Assembly (NCBI GenBank): GCA_964420125.1
Contig: CAYQQQ010000006.1
Span: 1 to 64,000 of the forward strand
Origin: CAYQQQ01 sp964420125
GTDB lineage: Bacteria > Actinomycetota > Acidimicrobiia > Acidimicrobiales > Microtrichaceae
Length of the DNA: 64,000 bases
Direction of reading: 5' to 3'
The notes under the pieces were generated by a model. The model had not been told where the DNA came from, did not search any database, and worked only from the letters and a program-made list of their open reading frames with translations. The translations under genes and the position numbers were made by a program. This document shows, piece after piece, positions 34,392 through 43,109 of the stretch (positions are counted from its first letter, which is position 1; each line of letters opens with the position of its first letter).

Positions 34392-34406
34392 GCCGACCGC
34401 GTCGGC
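34392..34406. terminator. GCCGAC/GTCGGC hairpin
   Basis: A 6-bp perfect stem with a 3-base loop between the convergent cNMP-binding and GrpB-GNAT genes. Confidence 0.45.
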
Positions 34407-34436
34407 CGAAGCTGTGCACGGCCTGGCGCTGAGTGC

Positions 34437-35450
34437 TCAGCGGCCCCTCAGGGGTCGTTCGAACCAGAGGTCGGCGTTGGGGTTGGCGTTGTAGTCCCCG
34501 ATCTCCCGGTAGCCCTGCGAGCGGTACATGGCCACGGCGGCGCCGAGAGCGGCCATGGTGTCGAGCCGTGCGGTGCGGCAGCCGAGCGCCCCGGCGGCGG
34601 ACTCGATAGCGTCGAGCATCCGGCGTCCGAGGCCGGTGCCCTGGTGGTCGGGCGACACCCACACCCGGCGCACCTCCGCGATGCCTGGCTCCATCTCCCA
34701 CACCGCGCCGCAGCCGATCGGGGTGACGTCGTCGTACATCACCAGGAAGGTGCCCCGCGGCGCCTCGAAGGCCCCCGGCGGCGGAGGGTGGTCGGTGGCG
34801 CAGTCGAACCCTCCGGGGACGTTGGCGATGAGGTGCTCGACGTAGTCGGCCACCATCGCTCGTGCCGGCGGCGAGTCGGGGTGCTCGGCGCGCACGTGCA
34901 CGCCCACCCGGTCGCCCTCGGAGCTGGCCCTGGCCAGCACGTCGAACACGAAGGCGGTCTTGGCATCGGTGTAGGCGGGAGAATCGTGGCCGCTCTCGAC
35001 GAGCTGCCGCTTCAGGGCGACGTAGTCGTCGCGGAGCGACCGGTCCGCTCGGAGTGCGTCGCGGAACACCAGGCGGGGGTCGCGCGACGCGCCGGGCAGG
35101 CCGCTGCGTTGCACGTGCAGGTGGACCGGGTAGGGCAGGCTGCGGTGGAGGTACCAGCGCTCCGGGAGCACGGTGGCGTGGCGGGGTTCGTGCCGGTACC
35201 CGAGGCGCTCCATGCGCTCCAGGAGCTCGGCGGTCGGGGCGGAGGGGAGCTCGACCAGCACGTCGATGCAGTCCTTGGCGACGCAGCCCTCCACAGCGGT
35301 GGATCCGACGTGGTGGAGCTCGGCCGCCGGGCTCTCGAGCGCCCGACGCAGCGCCTCGGCCACCTCCGCAAAGCGGCCGGGCCACGACGGGTCGGGTTCG
35401 TGCAGCCGCACGGGTGTCCCTCGGCGCTCCGGCTCGGGTCGCTCGGCCAT
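34437..35450 (-). CDS. GrpB (UPF0157) - GNAT fusion protein
   Basis: 337-residue two-domain protein. Residues about 10-170 match the GrpB/UPF0157 nucleotidyltransferase-like family (VRLHEPDPSWPGRFAEVAEALRRAL, HHVGSTAVEGCVAKDCIDVLVEL, LVFRDALRADRSLRDDYVALKRQL). Residues about 185-335 are a GNAT acetyltransferase (RRVWVSPDHQGTGLGRRMLDAIE, with the acetyl-CoA loop QGTGLG). Both are usually separate proteins. The GrpB fold suggests nucleotide transfer to a small molecule, and the GNAT part would acetylate a similar substrate; that pairing is inference. Convergent with the cNMP-binding gene. Confidence 0.85.
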   Translation of the reverse strand: MAERPEPERRGTPVRLHEPDPSWPGRFAEVAEALRRALESPAAELHHVGSTAVEGCVAKDCIDVLVELPSAPTAELLERMERLGYRHEPRHATVLPERWYLHRSLPYPVHLHVQRSGLPGASRDPRLVFRDALRADRSLRDDYVALKRQLVESGHDSPAYTDAKTAFVFDVLARASSEGDRVGVHVRAEHPDSPPARAMVADYVEHLIANVPGGFDCATDHPPPPGAFEAPRGTFLVMYDDVTPIGCGAVWEMEPGIAEVRRVWVSPDHQGTGLGRRMLDAIESAAGALGCRTARLDTMAALGAAVAMYRSQGYREIGDYNANPNADLWFERPLRGR

Positions 35451-35721
35451 GGCCCCAGTGTTCCATCCGCGTGGTCCTCCGACTGCGGCGAACCCGGTCG
35501 ATGCGCTCGGATCCAGGTCCTGCGTCTCACCCTCAGGGTTCCGACCGTGTGCAGGGCCCGCGGAGCCGGGAGTGGGGACAGGGGCAGAATCCCCGATCCG
35601 GGGTCGAACATCGTTCAGGGTTGCGCTAGGGTCCGCGCCAGCAACCGAGGGGGTCGGACGTGCAGCGAGGGGGCGGTGCCAGGGAACCGCACCCGAGCGG
35701 GAGAGCGGGGACTGGCGCTGG

Positions 35722-37386
35722 ATGGAAGATGCTGGTGGGGGTTCGTTTCACCTCGAAGAGGGTCTAGAGCTGCTGGAGCTGCTCGGACGCGGAGGGTCGG
35801 GTGCCGTCTACAGGGCGCGCGACACCGTGCTCGGCCGGACGGTTGCGGTGAAGGTGCTCCGTGGGGTGTTCGGCGCGGATCCCGCAGAGCTGCTCACCGA
35901 GGCGCGCGTGCAGGCGTCGGTGGGGTCCCATTCCAACGTCCTCACCGTCCTCGGCCACGGTGTCACCGACGATGGCTGGCAGTACCTGGTGCTGGAGGAC
36001 GCGGCAGGTGGCTCTCTGCGGGAGCGCGTGGTGTCGAAAGGGCCGCTTCCGGTCGGTGAGACCCTGCGGTTGTGCGACGAGCTCGTCGACGCGCTGAGCT
36101 TCGCTCATGCCTCAGGGGTCGTGCACTGCGATGTGAAGCCGTCGAACGTGCTGTTCTCAGAGGACGGCTCGGTGCGCCTGGCGGACTTCGGAACCGCGTT
36201 GTCCTCCAGCACCCAGACCCTGGAGTTCCTGCAGGGGTCGCTGGTGTTCGCCCCGCCGGAGCTGCTGGAGGGCCGGCGTCCGACCGGTGCCAACGACGTC
36301 TATGGGATGGCCGTGACGGCTTGGTTCGCGCTGGCTGGCGGGGTGCCCTTCGGTGGGCTCGACCAACCAGCTGCAGCGGTGATCGCCCGGATCCACTCCG
36401 AGGAGCTGACCTTCGACGGACTCGGTCTCCCGGCCGCACTCCAAGCGCTCTTCGAGCGGTGTGTCGACAAGGATCCATCCGCTCGGCCGGACATCGGCGT
36501 CGTCTCCGCAGCGCTGCGCCGAAAGGCCGGGGCCGGAGATGAGGTCACCCCCGCCCGGGGTGTTCGCGACTATCGGACCGCTGAGCTGCGGCAGGCGTTG
36601 TCGACGTCGATCGCCGAGCGCCGTTCGGTGATCGAGAGAGTCTTCACCGACTTCCAATCGGACCTTCCTGCGGTGGAGAAGGTGAGGATGTTGATCCAGG
36701 ACATCGCGACCGACTCCGCCACGGCGATGAAGCCGCTCATCGACATCGCGTCGCGGGACTGTCCGGCCCTGGGCGGTCGAACCGTGACGATCGACCAGCT
36801 CCGCAGGCTGGTCATCGGTGACGTGACGCTCATGCTGGCAGGTCACCCGTCGCTGATCTTCGACGGTGGGGAGGCCGGGCAGCCCGGCGGGCCTCAGCTG
36901 CTGCAGGAGATCAGCTGGATCGCGTCCGAGGCCAACCGGTGGGCGGCGGAGATGTGTCCCGATGTCGACGTCGACTTGAGCCCTGCTCGCCAGCAGCGGG
37001 GATGGGTCCTGCTCGGCCAGCTGTCGGACCCCAGGTTCCTGGACGAGTTCTTCGACGATCCCAGCTCGGCCGCGGTCTTCGATCCTCTGACGATCTCCAT
37101 CCTCCTGGCGACGGGGCGCAGCTTCTTCGAGGCATTGATCAAGGGACGGGGCGAGTGGGTGGTGACGAAGCTCCTCGGCCGCGAGGACCTCCGCCGGATG
37201 ATCGCCTTCGACCATCCGTTCGTGGTCCTGTTGGTGCTCGCGGACGAGCCCGAGCTGGCCGATCGGGTCGATGAGCACCTGCGCAACGAGCTGCAGCTCG
37301 GGTTGTCGAGGATGACCGCATCCGAGAGGGCCGGGATCCGCTCGGTGTACGCTGCGGAGCTGGAAGCCATCGGACTCTCGATATGA
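35722..37386 (+). CDS. Soluble Ser/Thr protein kinase with unrecognised C-terminal domain
   Basis: 554-residue protein. The kinase domain spans about residues 12-275: glycine loop LGRGGSGAVY, Lys44 in VAVKVL, catalytic VVHCDVKPSNVLF (Asp137; Cys replaces the Arg of HRD, so a non-RD kinase), ADFG at 154-157 and APPELLEGRRPTGANDVYG. Residues about 280-554 match no domain I know but share FFDDPSS, FFEAL, W-x5-L and D-x-RR motifs with the kinase at 43984-45759. No membrane helix. ATG 35722 is the best start. The FHA-domain gene overlaps by 4 bases and is its probable phospho-target or reader. Confidence 0.85.
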   Translation: MEDAGGGSFHLEEGLELLELLGRGGSGAVYRARDTVLGRTVAVKVLRGVFGADPAELLTEARVQASVGSHSNVLTVLGHGVTDDGWQYLVLEDAAGGSLRERVVSKGPLPVGETLRLCDELVDALSFAHASGVVHCDVKPSNVLFSEDGSVRLADFGTALSSSTQTLEFLQGSLVFAPPELLEGRRPTGANDVYGMAVTAWFALAGGVPFGGLDQPAAAVIARIHSEELTFDGLGLPAALQALFERCVDKDPSARPDIGVVSAALRRKAGAGDEVTPARGVRDYRTAELRQALSTSIAERRSVIERVFTDFQSDLPAVEKVRMLIQDIATDSATAMKPLIDIASRDCPALGGRTVTIDQLRRLVIGDVTLMLAGHPSLIFDGGEAGQPGGPQLLQEISWIASEANRWAAEMCPDVDVDLSPARQQRGWVLLGQLSDPRFLDEFFDDPSSAAVFDPLTISILLATGRSFFEALIKGRGEWVVTKLLGREDLRRMIAFDHPFVVLLVLADEPELADRVDEHLRNELQLGLSRMTASERAGIRSVYAAELEAIGLSI

Positions 37387-38117
37387 CCGGCGATCAGAAG
37401 GACCTACCCGATTCCCTGTGCCTCGAGTACCTGGGCGAGGAGCACGTGCTGGGTCCCGAGGGCGAGCTCCGATTCGGTCGCAACGCAGATCTGGTGATCG
37501 ACGAGAACCCGTTCATGCACCGGGTGGTGGGTCGGTTCGTCCGACGTGAAGGCGTGTGGTGGCTCCAGAACCACGGCACCCGCCTCCGCCTGGAGCTGCT
37601 CGACACCGACAACGGAGCCGTGCTCGAGGCAGCACCGGGTCAGCAGATCCCGGTGCTCGGCACCCGCTTCCTCGTTCGGTTCTCGGCGGGCCCGACCAGC
37701 TACGAGCTGTCCGGTCGCCGTTCGGGGACGCTGCTCAAGGTCGACGCCCGTGGTGAGGTGGTGGGCACCGAGACGATCGACTTCGGCTCGATCCCGCTGT
37801 CACCGGAGCAGCACCTGGTGCTCGTGGCCATGTACGAGTCACGTCTTCGCCTGGGTGGCATCGAGGGCAACACGGTGATCGCGCAGCGACTCGGATGGCC
37901 GGTGACCAAGTTCAACCGCAAGCTGGACACCATCTGCGACAAGCTCACCCGGGCGGGCGTGCGGGGGGTCAAGGGCGACAGGGGAGTGCAGGCCGAGGGC
38001 CGTCGCGAGGCGCTCGTCTCCTACGCCGTGCGGACGGGACTCGTCGGACCCAACGACCTGGACCTCCTGCGGGCCACCGTCAGCGGCCCCCACGAGGTCG
38101 ATCCCCAAGCTTCCTGA
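37383..38117 (+). CDS. FHA-domain protein with C-terminal winged-helix-like region
   Basis: 244-residue protein. Residues about 20-105 form an FHA-like domain (LRFGRNADLVIDENPFMHRVVGRFVRREGVWWLQNHG), which binds phosphothreonine, although the usual S-x-x-H is replaced by FMHR. Residues about 135-200 (SPEQHLVLVAMYESRL, GNTVIAQRLGWPVTKFNRKLDTICDKL) look like a winged helix-turn-helix. A fused reader plus DNA-binding domain would let the overlapping kinase gene upstream act on transcription directly. The link is inferred from gene coupling and domain logic. Confidence 0.75.
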   Translation: MTGDQKDLPDSLCLEYLGEEHVLGPEGELRFGRNADLVIDENPFMHRVVGRFVRREGVWWLQNHGTRLRLELLDTDNGAVLEAAPGQQIPVLGTRFLVRFSAGPTSYELSGRRSGTLLKVDARGEVVGTETIDFGSIPLSPEQHLVLVAMYESRLRLGGIEGNTVIAQRLGWPVTKFNRKLDTICDKLTRAGVRGVKGDRGVQAEGRREALVSYAVRTGLVGPNDLDLLRATVSGPHEVDPQAS

Positions 38118-38233
38118 GCCGCCTCCCAGCGATCTCAGCGCCTTTCGATGTACATCAAGTCATTCGAAAAGGGGATACGTCCCCATTGCGCGATCCCGTC
38201 TGGATCCGGAGAATGCGCACAACCCTTTGGGAT

Positions 38234-38280
38234 TTGTGGTGGTGCGCCGCCGCCCGCCCCGGCGGCGCACCATTTCACAA
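38234..38280 (+). terminator. Strong stem-loop after kinase-FHA operon
   Basis: GGTGCGCCGCC (38241-38251) and GGCGGCGCACC (38261-38271) pair perfectly around a 9-base loop, extended by TTGTG/CACAA outside a small bulge. It lies about 120 bases after the FHA gene. Confidence 0.65.
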
Positions 38281-38473
38281 CCCCGAGCGTCATGTGGCAC
38301 CCGGCACGACCGCCGGGGCGTGCCCCGCCTCCGCCGGCGTCTCGCTCGGCGTCGAGCGCTCCGGTGGCCTGGCTCCCCGATGCTCTCACTCTGAGCGCGC
38401 AGGAGGCAGCCTCGGGCGCCGCAGCTCCGGTGCGCCGAGAAGGAATCTGGGAAGCGGCCCGAAAAAGTGTCAG

Positions 38474-38521
38474 GACGGGACTTCCCGTCTGTCTTGCAGG
38501 TGACGGCGACAACGGGTCGCC
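38474..38521 (+). promoter_or_regulatory. Two adjacent hairpins in the 5' leader
   Basis: A 16-base palindrome with GACGGGA/TCCCGTC arms (38474-38489) and a 6-bp hairpin GGCGAC/GTCGCC (38505-38521) precede the AGGAG ribosome-binding site and ATG 38541. GTGTC at 38466 could also pair with GACAC next to the start codon. These may be an operator or an RNA control element. Confidence 0.35.
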
Positions 38522-38540
38522 CACCACAGGAGACAGACAC

Positions 38541-39339
<799 letters not shown>

Positions 39340-39367
39340 CGTGGCAACACAGCGCCCCTACGCCGGA

Positions 39368-39392
39368 CCGGTCGGGACAACGTCCCGGCCGG
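39368..39392 (+). terminator. 11-bp stem with 3-base loop
   Basis: CCGGTCGGGAC and GTCCCGGCCGG pair at 11 positions (one G-T) around AAC, 28 bases after the wall-protein stop. Confidence 0.7.
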
Positions 39393-39562
39393 CCCGGTCG
39401 CGCCGGAGCGCACATCAGGTGACGGGAGATCATCAGGAGGCGGGCATGCGATCACGACGTTGTGCAGCGGAGGAAGCGGAGCACTGGGACGCTTCAATGG
39501 ACTCGGTCACCACGATCGCCAGCTGGCCTATCGTGACCGTGTCAGCCACAGGAGCGTTCGAC

Positions 39563-40852
39563 ATGGCGGAGCTCGTCATCACGGCGACCGAAGAGGACTA
39601 CCCGGCCGGCGATCGCGATGCGGAGCTGGTGGAGCGGATCCTCGGCGGTGACCGAGAGGCGATGGCGGACCTCTACGACCGCTACGCCGATCGGATCCAC
39701 ACGATGTGCGTGCACATGCTGCACGACGACGACGAGGCCGCCGACGTGACCGCCCAGGTCTTCCTCGTGGCACTCCAGCGGCTCTCGCAGCTGCGCGAAC
39801 CGAAGAAGCTACGTGCCTGGCTGTTCGCCATCGCTCGCAACGAGGTCTACACCCGTTCGAAGCACCGCTCGCGTGAGCGACCAATGGAAGGGGTGGAGGA
39901 CATGAGCATGCTCTCGCTCGACCCGACCCAGTTCGAGGCCGCCGCTCCCGACGCCACCGCCGAGCTGCCCACCGTCGACCGTGCCGCCCTGGCCACGCTC
40001 ATCCAGGCTGCTGCGGGCGGCCTCGACGAGCGGGACCGGATGGTGCTGGAGCTCAACCTCACCCAGGGCCTGGAGGGCGCCGAGCTCGCCGACGCCTTGG
40101 GCGTGAAGGTCGACAACGCGTATCAGCTCACCCACCGGATGAAGGAGCGCCTCGAGCGCTCGATCGGGGCGCTGCTCGTGGTGCGCGCCGGCAGGGAGCT
40201 CTGCCCGGATCTCGACGGCGTGGCCAAGAAGTGGGACGGCCACTACGACGTGCTGTGGCGCAAGCGCTTCGCCCGTCACGTCGACAACTGCGAGCGCTGC
40301 CAGCGCATGCGCTCCCGGCTGCCCAAGGCGGTGCTGGCGGGGGCGGTGCTGTCCCAGGCCGCCCAGTCCGCAGTGCTGGCTGCGCCGATCTCCGTGCGGG
40401 AGCAGGTGCTGGCCCAGGGCCCGGCGGCGCTGGCGGGGGATGCGCCCACGGCGTGGTCCGACAGCGGGTTCCCCACGACCCGGCGCCGGCCGAGGATGTG
40501 GCAGCTGGCCGTCGGCGCAGTGGTGGCCGCGCTGGTGGTGCTGGGCGTCGGCGGGTCGCTCGACGAGGGTTGGCGCGAGGCGGAGGTCACCACCACCACC
40601 TCGAGCTCCACCACCGTCGCCACGACCACCACGACCGTGCCACCGACCACCGCTGCTCCCACCACGCAGCCCCCGCGCACCACCACCACCGTGCGCCGCA
40701 CCACCACCACGGTGCGGCCGACCACGACGACAACGGCGGCGCCGACCACGACCACGACCTCTACGACCACGACGTCGTCGACCACCACCACGACGATCAC
40801 CCGGGCCACCACGACCACCACCATCAAGGGCTACGAGCCACCGAGCGGCTGA
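39563..40852 (+). CDS. ECF sigma factor fused to zinc-finger, membrane helix and Thr-rich outer tail
   Basis: 429-residue protein. Sigma region 2 at about 32-103 (LYDRYADRIHTMCVHMLHDDDEAADVTAQVFLVAL, LRAWLFAIARNEV) and region 4 at about 150-203 (LDERDRMVLELNLTQGLEGAELADALGVKVDNAYQLTHR). Then H-x3-C-x2-C at His239, Cys243 and Cys246, the zinc motif of ZAS anti-sigma factors. A membrane helix follows at about 313-331 (WQLAVGAVVAALVVLGVGG), then an outer tail of nearly pure Thr/Pro/Ser. A sigma factor held at the membrane by its own anti-sigma-like segment would need release by proteolysis or conformational change. ATG 39563 has AGGAG 8 bases upstream; ATG 39497 is an alternative. Confidence 0.88.
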   Translation: MAELVITATEEDYPAGDRDAELVERILGGDREAMADLYDRYADRIHTMCVHMLHDDDEAADVTAQVFLVALQRLSQLREPKKLRAWLFAIARNEVYTRSKHRSRERPMEGVEDMSMLSLDPTQFEAAAPDATAELPTVDRAALATLIQAAAGGLDERDRMVLELNLTQGLEGAELADALGVKVDNAYQLTHRMKERLERSIGALLVVRAGRELCPDLDGVAKKWDGHYDVLWRKRFARHVDNCERCQRMRSRLPKAVLAGAVLSQAAQSAVLAAPISVREQVLAQGPAALAGDAPTAWSDSGFPTTRRRPRMWQLAVGAVVAALVVLGVGGSLDEGWREAEVTTTTSSSTTVATTTTTVPPTTAAPTTQPPRTTTTVRRTTTTVRPTTTTTAAPTTTTTSTTTTSSTTTTTITRATTTTTIKGYEPPSG

Positions 40853-40873
40853 GCGGTTCGCGCACCGCCTGCT

Positions 40874-41318
40874 CGTCCACGCAGGAGAGTTGCCCGGGTC
40901 TGCTCGATCGCGTGGCTGCCAGGGAACGGATCACGATCACCGTCGACGGTCGCTCCGTCGCCGTGCTCGGCCCCGTCGAAGGGCGCCCGCTGGACCCCCA
41001 CGATCTACCCGATGAGATCGCCGTCTACGTGATCACCATCGGCAAGCTGTGCGCCGGTGTCCTCGCGGCGAGCGAGCTCTCCACGCGGGACCGACGCCTT
41101 CGAACGCTCATCGCAGCCCTCTCGCTCGACCCCGTCCCCATCCACGCCAGGGTCGCCGAGCGATGGGCGCAGCTCCGGGTGCTCCTCCGGGACGGAGGAC
41201 TGCGAATGCGGGTCAACGACTCCTGGATCGCGGCCACTGCGATGGCACTCGACATCCCCGTGCTCACCCAGGACGAGGGCTCCCTTCCCTGTCGGAGCTC
41301 CGCGTGCGTCACGTTTGA
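40874..41318 (+). pseudogene. Remnant of a vapBC-type toxin-antitoxin locus
   Basis: The first part encodes an antitoxin tail of Phd/VapB type (LLDRVAARERITITVDGRSVAVLGPVEG). It runs in the same frame straight into the middle of a PIN-domain toxin (IAVYVITIGKLCAGVLAASELSTRDRRLRTLIAAL, then MRVNDSWIAATAMALDIPVLTQDE). The toxin lacks its N-terminal strand with the first catalytic aspartate, and near 41275 a shift of frame is needed to reach the expected ending LSELRVRHV at 41318. No start codon or intact antitoxin remains. A deletion fused the two genes, followed by decay. Confidence 0.75.
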
Positions 41319-41346
41319 GCGGGCGATTCCAGACCGCGGCAGCGAC

Positions 41347-42120
41347 TCAAGCCCAAGTGGTGCGCTGGCGATCCGGGTTGAGCACCAGCGCACCGACGAT
41401 GAAGAAGCACAGCGCGAACAAGGCGAGCACTGCCATTTCGAGGCGGACGTCGGCGAGCCCACCCCCTTGGAGGATGATCTCCTCGAACGCCCGCACCGCC
41501 CAGTAGGTGGGCACGGCAGGGGCGACCGCCTGCGCCCATCCTGGCAACGTGTCGAACGGCGTGAGCGCCCCCCCGAGACCGGCCATCACCAGTGCACCGA
41601 GGTAGGCGAAGGCGTTGAACTGCGCCTGGTTGGTCGACAGGGCGCAGGCGATCAGCCCGTAGGCGACGATCACCAACGCCATGACGGCCTCGACCGCAAG
41701 CAGCGCCACGAGCGGACCGCGGACCGACAGGTCGAACAACACGTAGCCTGCCCCCATCACGAACCCGAACAGGACCCATTGGTAGACGTAGCTGACGGCG
41801 AGCTTGCCGGCCATGATGTGCCAGGTGCTCACTCCGAGAGCGCGGATGCGGTTCCAGGTTCCCCAGCTGAACTCGCCGAGGAACAGGAAGCCCAACACGC
41901 CGAGGCACATGAAGCCGAACATGGTGGCCTGGCCTGGCGCGGCGAGGTCGGCCCCTGAGAACCCCATCCCCGGATCGGTCTGGTTCAAGAACAGGGAGAA
42001 CCCGCCTTCCACGAACGCGAGGATCGCGAGGGGCATCACCAGATAGAGGATCATCGGCACCAGCAGCGTGCCGAAGAGGAGCTGCACCTCCTGGCGGGCG
42101 ACGGTGATGGCCGTCCTCAT
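41347..42120 (-). CDS. ABC-2 type transporter permease
   Basis: 257-residue membrane protein with six predicted helices. ARQEVQLLFGTLLVPMILYLVMPLAILAFVEG forms the first; FGFMCLGVLGFLFLGEFSWGTWNRIRALGVSTWHIMAGKL is the characteristic ABC-2 segment with the E-x3-GTW coupling loop; LPGWAQAVAPAVPTYWAVRAFEEI precedes the last helix. It pairs with the ATPase upstream, whose stop overlaps its ATG by 4 bases. Transports or extrudes an unknown substrate such as a lipid, peptide or drug. Last gene of the kinase operon. Confidence 0.9.
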   Translation of the reverse strand: MRTAITVARQEVQLLFGTLLVPMILYLVMPLAILAFVEGGFSLFLNQTDPGMGFSGADLAAPGQATMFGFMCLGVLGFLFLGEFSWGTWNRIRALGVSTWHIMAGKLAVSYVYQWVLFGFVMGAGYVLFDLSVRGPLVALLAVEAVMALVIVAYGLIACALSTNQAQFNAFAYLGALVMAGLGGALTPFDTLPGWAQAVAPAVPTYWAVRAFEEIILQGGGLADVRLEMAVLALFALCFFIVGALVLNPDRQRTTWA

Positions 42121-43109
42121 CGGTCGCTCCCCTCGATCGATCCACCCTCAGTGGCTTGGACAGCCGAGCCGGCCCCTCGCGTGAGCCGAAGGTAGGCCTG
42201 CTCCAGGGATGCGCTCAGGATCGTGGCGCTGACCAAGCGGCCCCGATCGGAGTCCGAGAGCTTGTCGACCACGTCGCCGATCCTCACCGATTCCGAGTCG
42301 ACGCCGAGGACCACACGAACGCCGTTCCCGTCCATGCGGGCGACTTCCTCCACGTCAGGCCACTCGAGCACCTCCAGTTCCCGACTGTCGAAGACAAGCT
42401 CCGCAGCCACCATCGAATTCTGCGAGACGACCTCCTCGACTGTCCCCGACGCGAGGACGCGGCCGCGGTCGAGAATCACCAGCCGGCCGCCCAGGCGTTC
42501 GACCTCGTGCAGCTGATGGGTCGAGTAGAGGACCGCGGCTCCGCTCTCCGCCAGTCGGCGCACGAACTCGAGCAGCTTGTTGCGGGCATCCACGTCGACA
42601 CCCACGGTGGGCTCGTCCAGCAGTACCATCGACGGATCGTGCATGAGCGCGATGGCGGTGTGCAGCCTGCGCCGCTGGCCACCGGACATCTTGCCGGCCT
42701 GCACGTCGAGTTGGTCGGTGATCATCAGGTCGCTCGCCACCCTGGCCACCCGCTCTGTCAACTCCTTGCCACGCAAGCCAGCGAGTCGGCCGAAGTAGGC
42801 CAGGTTCTTCCGCGTCGAGAGCGTCGGGTAGAGCGCCTCCTCCTGGGGTGCCAGGCCCAGCTTCGGAGAACCCGCCCGGGCGCCGGAGGAGACCCTGACG
42901 CCCTCCACGTACACCTCTCCCTCGTCGGCAGGGACCAGCCCCGCGCAGATGGACATCAGCGTCGACTTGCCGGCGCCGTTGTTTCCGAGCAGCGACACGA
43001 CCTCACCGTGATCAACCGAGATCGATACCGCATCTAGAGCATCGAGAGATCGCGGTCCGACGCGAAATCGCTTTGACACGCGGTTCACCTGCAGCGCCTC
43101 ATCAGTCAT
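42117..43109 (-). CDS. ABC transporter ATP-binding protein
   Basis: 330-residue ATPase of the drug/lipid exporter type. Walker A GNNGAGKST, Q-loop APQEEALYP, signature MSGGQRRRL, Walker B MVLLDEPTVGVD and switch STHQLHEVERLG. The C-terminal 90 residues form the extra domain typical of CcmA/DrrA-like exporters. It begins at ATG 43109, overlapping the acyltransferase-like gene by 4 bases, and overlaps the permease by 4 at its end. Probably energises the 41347-42120 permease. Confidence 0.92.
   Translation of the reverse strand: MTDEALQVNRVSKRFRVGPRSLDALDAVSISVDHGEVVSLLGNNGAGKSTLMSICAGLVPADEGEVYVEGVRVSSGARAGSPKLGLAPQEEALYPTLSTRKNLAYFGRLAGLRGKELTERVARVASDLMITDQLDVQAGKMSGGQRRRLHTAIALMHDPSMVLLDEPTVGVDVDARNKLLEFVRRLAESGAAVLYSTHQLHEVERLGGRLVILDRGRVLASGTVEEVVSQNSMVAAELVFDSRELEVLEWPDVEEVARMDGNGVRVVLGVDSESVRIGDVVDKLSDSDRGRLVSATILSASLEQAYLRLTRGAGSAVQATEGGSIEGSDR

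Larger units (their letters stand above)
38118..38540 (+). other. Long intergenic region and leader of the EDTP-repeat wall protein gene
   Basis: 423 bases without a convincing gene. It holds a small GGGGA-TACG-TCCCC hairpin (38175-38188), a strong terminator-like stem (38234-38280), then 180 bases without clear signals, and two compact hairpins just before the downstream start: GACGGGA/TCCCGTC and GGCGAC/GTCGCC. No riboswitch class I recognise fits. Confidence 0.6.

Noticed and set aside
41049..41318. Intact VapC toxin
   Set aside because: The frame lacks the N-terminal PIN strand and first aspartate, and the toxin sequence is split over two frames.
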